A stretch of DNA of 6,495 bases. Origin: Selenomonas sp052169755 (GTDB lineage Bacteria > Bacillota > Negativicutes > Selenomonadales > Selenomonadaceae). A program made the translations under genes and the position numbers. The stretch is taken from positions 1 to 6,495 of the forward strand of contig NZ_JBQNBV010000117.1 in assembly GCF_052169755.1 (NCBI RefSeq), given 5' to 3'. Below, piece by piece: positions 5,047-6,495 of the stretch; positions within the stretch are counted from its first letter, which is position 1; each line of letters begins with the position of its first letter. Below the pieces are notes generated by a model. The model had not been told where the DNA came from. It saw only the letters and a program-made list of their open reading frames with translations, and ran no database searches.

Positions 5047-6495
5047 GCGATTATGTATTGTCCGCTGTTTTGCGGCTCAAGGACGAGCTGACGAGCAGGA
5101 CGAAAAGGGTGCAGGAAAGCCTCAACGGCGTCAAGGGTGCGGCGCAAGGTGCAGGCGGTAGTCTGAACAATTTGGAGCGCGACATGCATCGCGCAGGTTC
5201 GGCAGTCAACGAGCTGGCGGGCAGGTCGGACAGGCTGAAAAATAGTCTGTCTGGCATCAAGGGAGACTACTCGCCGACGATCCGCGTGCGCGACAATGCC
5301 TCCGGCAAAATCGGCGGCATCCGCAGTATGCTCGACAGCATATCGGGGAAGATTCACACGGTCACGGTCAACGTCCGACAGAACGGCGGCCTTTCGGGGC
5401 TGGCGAGCAAGGCGGGTGGCGCAGTATCCGGCATCGCGGGCGGCATGATGATGGGCGCGGGGATGCAGATGGCGGGCGCGGCGGGCATCGGCTTTGGCGT
5501 CTATGATACGGTCAAGACGTACATGGATTTTGAAGCCGAAATGAAGCGAGTGCAGGCCATATCTGGTGCATCGCAAGGCGATTTTGAATCTTTGACAGCC
5601 AAAGCAAAAGAAATGGGGGCGACGACACAATTTTCTGCAACGGAATCGGCACAAGCACTTGAGTATATGGCAATGGCGGGATGGAAAACGGATGAAATGC
5701 TCAGCGGCATATCGGGCATTATGTCACTTGCAGCTGCATCTGGTGAAGATCTGGGGAGCGTTTCAGATATTGTTACGGACGCTTTGACTGCTTTTGGACT
5801 AAAGGCTTCAGATTCTGCACATTTTGCGGATGTGCTCGCACAAGCAGCGTCAAACGCTAATACCAATGTGGGCATGATGGGGTATACATTTAAGTACGTT
5901 GCACCGATCGCTGGTGCATTGAAGTATTCCGTTGAAGATGTTGGGGTTTCCATCGGTCTCATGGCAAATGCCGGCATCAAAGCGGAACAGGCGGGTACAT
6001 CATTACGCGCCATCATGACACGTCTTGTTGCACCGCCCAAAAAAGCAGCAAAGGCGATGGCGGCGCTTGAGTTATCTGTAAAAAATGCAGATGGATCTAT
6101 GAAACCTTGGAATGAAACCATGCTGGAACTGCGAGCGAAGTTTGCGGGCCTGACGGATGCAGAGAAAACACAAATGGCCGCCAGTATTGCAGGCCAAGAA
6201 GCTATGTCAGGATTCTTGGCTATGGTGAATGCATCTGATGCAGATTTTGAAAAGTTGACGGCGGCCATTGGTAATGCAGATGGTGCAGCCGACCATATGG
6301 CGAAGACAGTAAATGATAATCTCAAGGGAGATTTGAAAGCTCTTTCGTCCACATGGGAAGCATTTCAGCTGGAATTTATGGAAGGCAAGGGCAGTGAAGG
6401 ACTGCGCTCTTTTGTGCAAGGCGTTCGTGACGATGTTGCAAAGTTTAAGACCTACGTTTCCGACGGATTCGACATCAGCGACGTGGGCAAGATTG
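5043..6495 (+). CDS. Tail tape measure protein, TP901 type (partial, N-terminal 484 codons)
   Basis: This open frame starts at ATG 5043, overlapping the chaperone long-form stop, with GGAAGGGGG at 5023-5031 upstream. It runs off the window end, so only 484 codons are visible. Tape measure proteins fill the tail tube, set its length, and help DNA or the tail tip pass the envelope. Residues about 1-75 are charged and helical (LRLKDELTSRTKRVQESLNG, then NNLERDMHRAG), probably coiled coil. Residues about 80-115 include IRVRDNASGKIGGI, a unit seen repeated in XkdO-type tape measures. Residues about 118-155 are Gly/Ala/Met-rich and hydrophobic (GGMMMGAGMQMAGAAGIGFG), a possible membrane-active segment. 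From about 160 to 330 is the TP901 core (FEAEMKRVQAISGA, ATTQFSATESAQALEYMAMAGW, GTSLRAIMTRL). G+C falls sharply near 5560 within the gene, without a frame break. Confidence 0.9.
   Translation, partial: MSDYVLSAVLRLKDELTSRTKRVQESLNGVKGAAQGAGGSLNNLERDMHRAGSAVNELAGRSDRLKNSLSGIKGDYSPTIRVRDNASGKIGGIRSMLDSISGKIHTVTVNVRQNGGLSGLASKAGGAVSGIAGGMMMGAGMQMAGAAGIGFGVYDTVKTYMDFEAEMKRVQAISGASQGDFESLTAKAKEMGATTQFSATESAQALEYMAMAGWKTDEMLSGISGIMSLAAASGEDLGSVSDIVTDALTAFGLKASDSAHFADVLAQAASNANTNVGMMGYTFKYVAPIAGALKYSVEDVGVSIGLMANAGIKAEQAGTSLRAIMTRLVAPPKKAAKAMAALELSVKNADGSMKPWNETMLELRAKFAGLTDAEKTQMAASIAGQEAMSGFLAMVNASDADFEKLTAAIGNADGAADHMAKTVNDNLKGDLKALSSTWEAFQLEFMEGKGSEGLRSFVQGVRDDVAKFKTYVSDGFDISDVGKI

Noticed and set aside
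6035..6048. A-run (CCC AAA AAA GCA) in the tape measure gene as a second frameshift site
   Set aside because: The phase does not allow a clean -1 re-pairing in X XXY YYZ form, and the zero frame stays open with good TP901 similarity on both sides.
5501..6352. Reverse-strand open frame of 283 codons opposite the tape measure gene
   Set aside because: The + strand frame has TP901 motifs throughout; the reverse frame is Ala/Ser-rich low complexity and has no gene context.

Overview
This window is a stretch of a tailed-phage (or prophage) structural operon. It is read entirely on the + strand and runs from the end of a pre-capsid gene to the first 484 codons of the tape measure gene. The gene order and protein signatures match the PBSX/skin-type layout (xkd/yqb genes) of contractile-tailed phages of Firmicutes. 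The order is: scaffold-like end, major capsid protein, small acidic protein, gp6-like connector, head-closure protein, HK97 gp10-like protein, YqbJ-like tail-completion protein, contractile sheath, XkdM-like tube, XkdN-like tail assembly chaperone, TP901-type tape measure. A capsid gene together with head-tail joining genes argues for a phage or prophage rather than a headless tailocin.

Host: the strong AGGAGG-type ribosome binding sites and PBSX-like module point to a Firmicute. The G+C-rich coding sequence (GCG, GGC, GAC and CTC codons dominate) suits a high-GC lineage such as the Selenomonas-type Negativicutes. That assignment is inference; no host gene is present.

Layout: 1-1049 is capsid formation. 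1062-2753 holds five small genes for neck and joining functions, tightly packed with overlaps of 4 to 71 bases. 2769-4435 encodes the sheath and tube. 4436-4501 is the only notable gap and holds a terminator-like hairpin just before the chaperone gene. 4502-5046 is the chaperone region, where a canonical -1 slippery heptamer (A AAA AAC) sits directly against the stop codon and is followed by a strong stem-loop. The predicted products are a 119-residue protein and a 181-residue frameshifted protein. 5043-6495 is the tape measure gene, open at the window edge. No promoter is apparent, and the genes look like one polycistronic unit transcribed from upstream.

The points most worth attention are the complete -1 frameshift cassette, a perfect 12-bp inverted repeat inside the connector gene, the hairpin between tube and chaperone genes, and an abrupt drop in G+C inside the tape measure gene that suggests mosaic recombination. 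The operon itself is a known type of phage module; I see no wholly new system in it.
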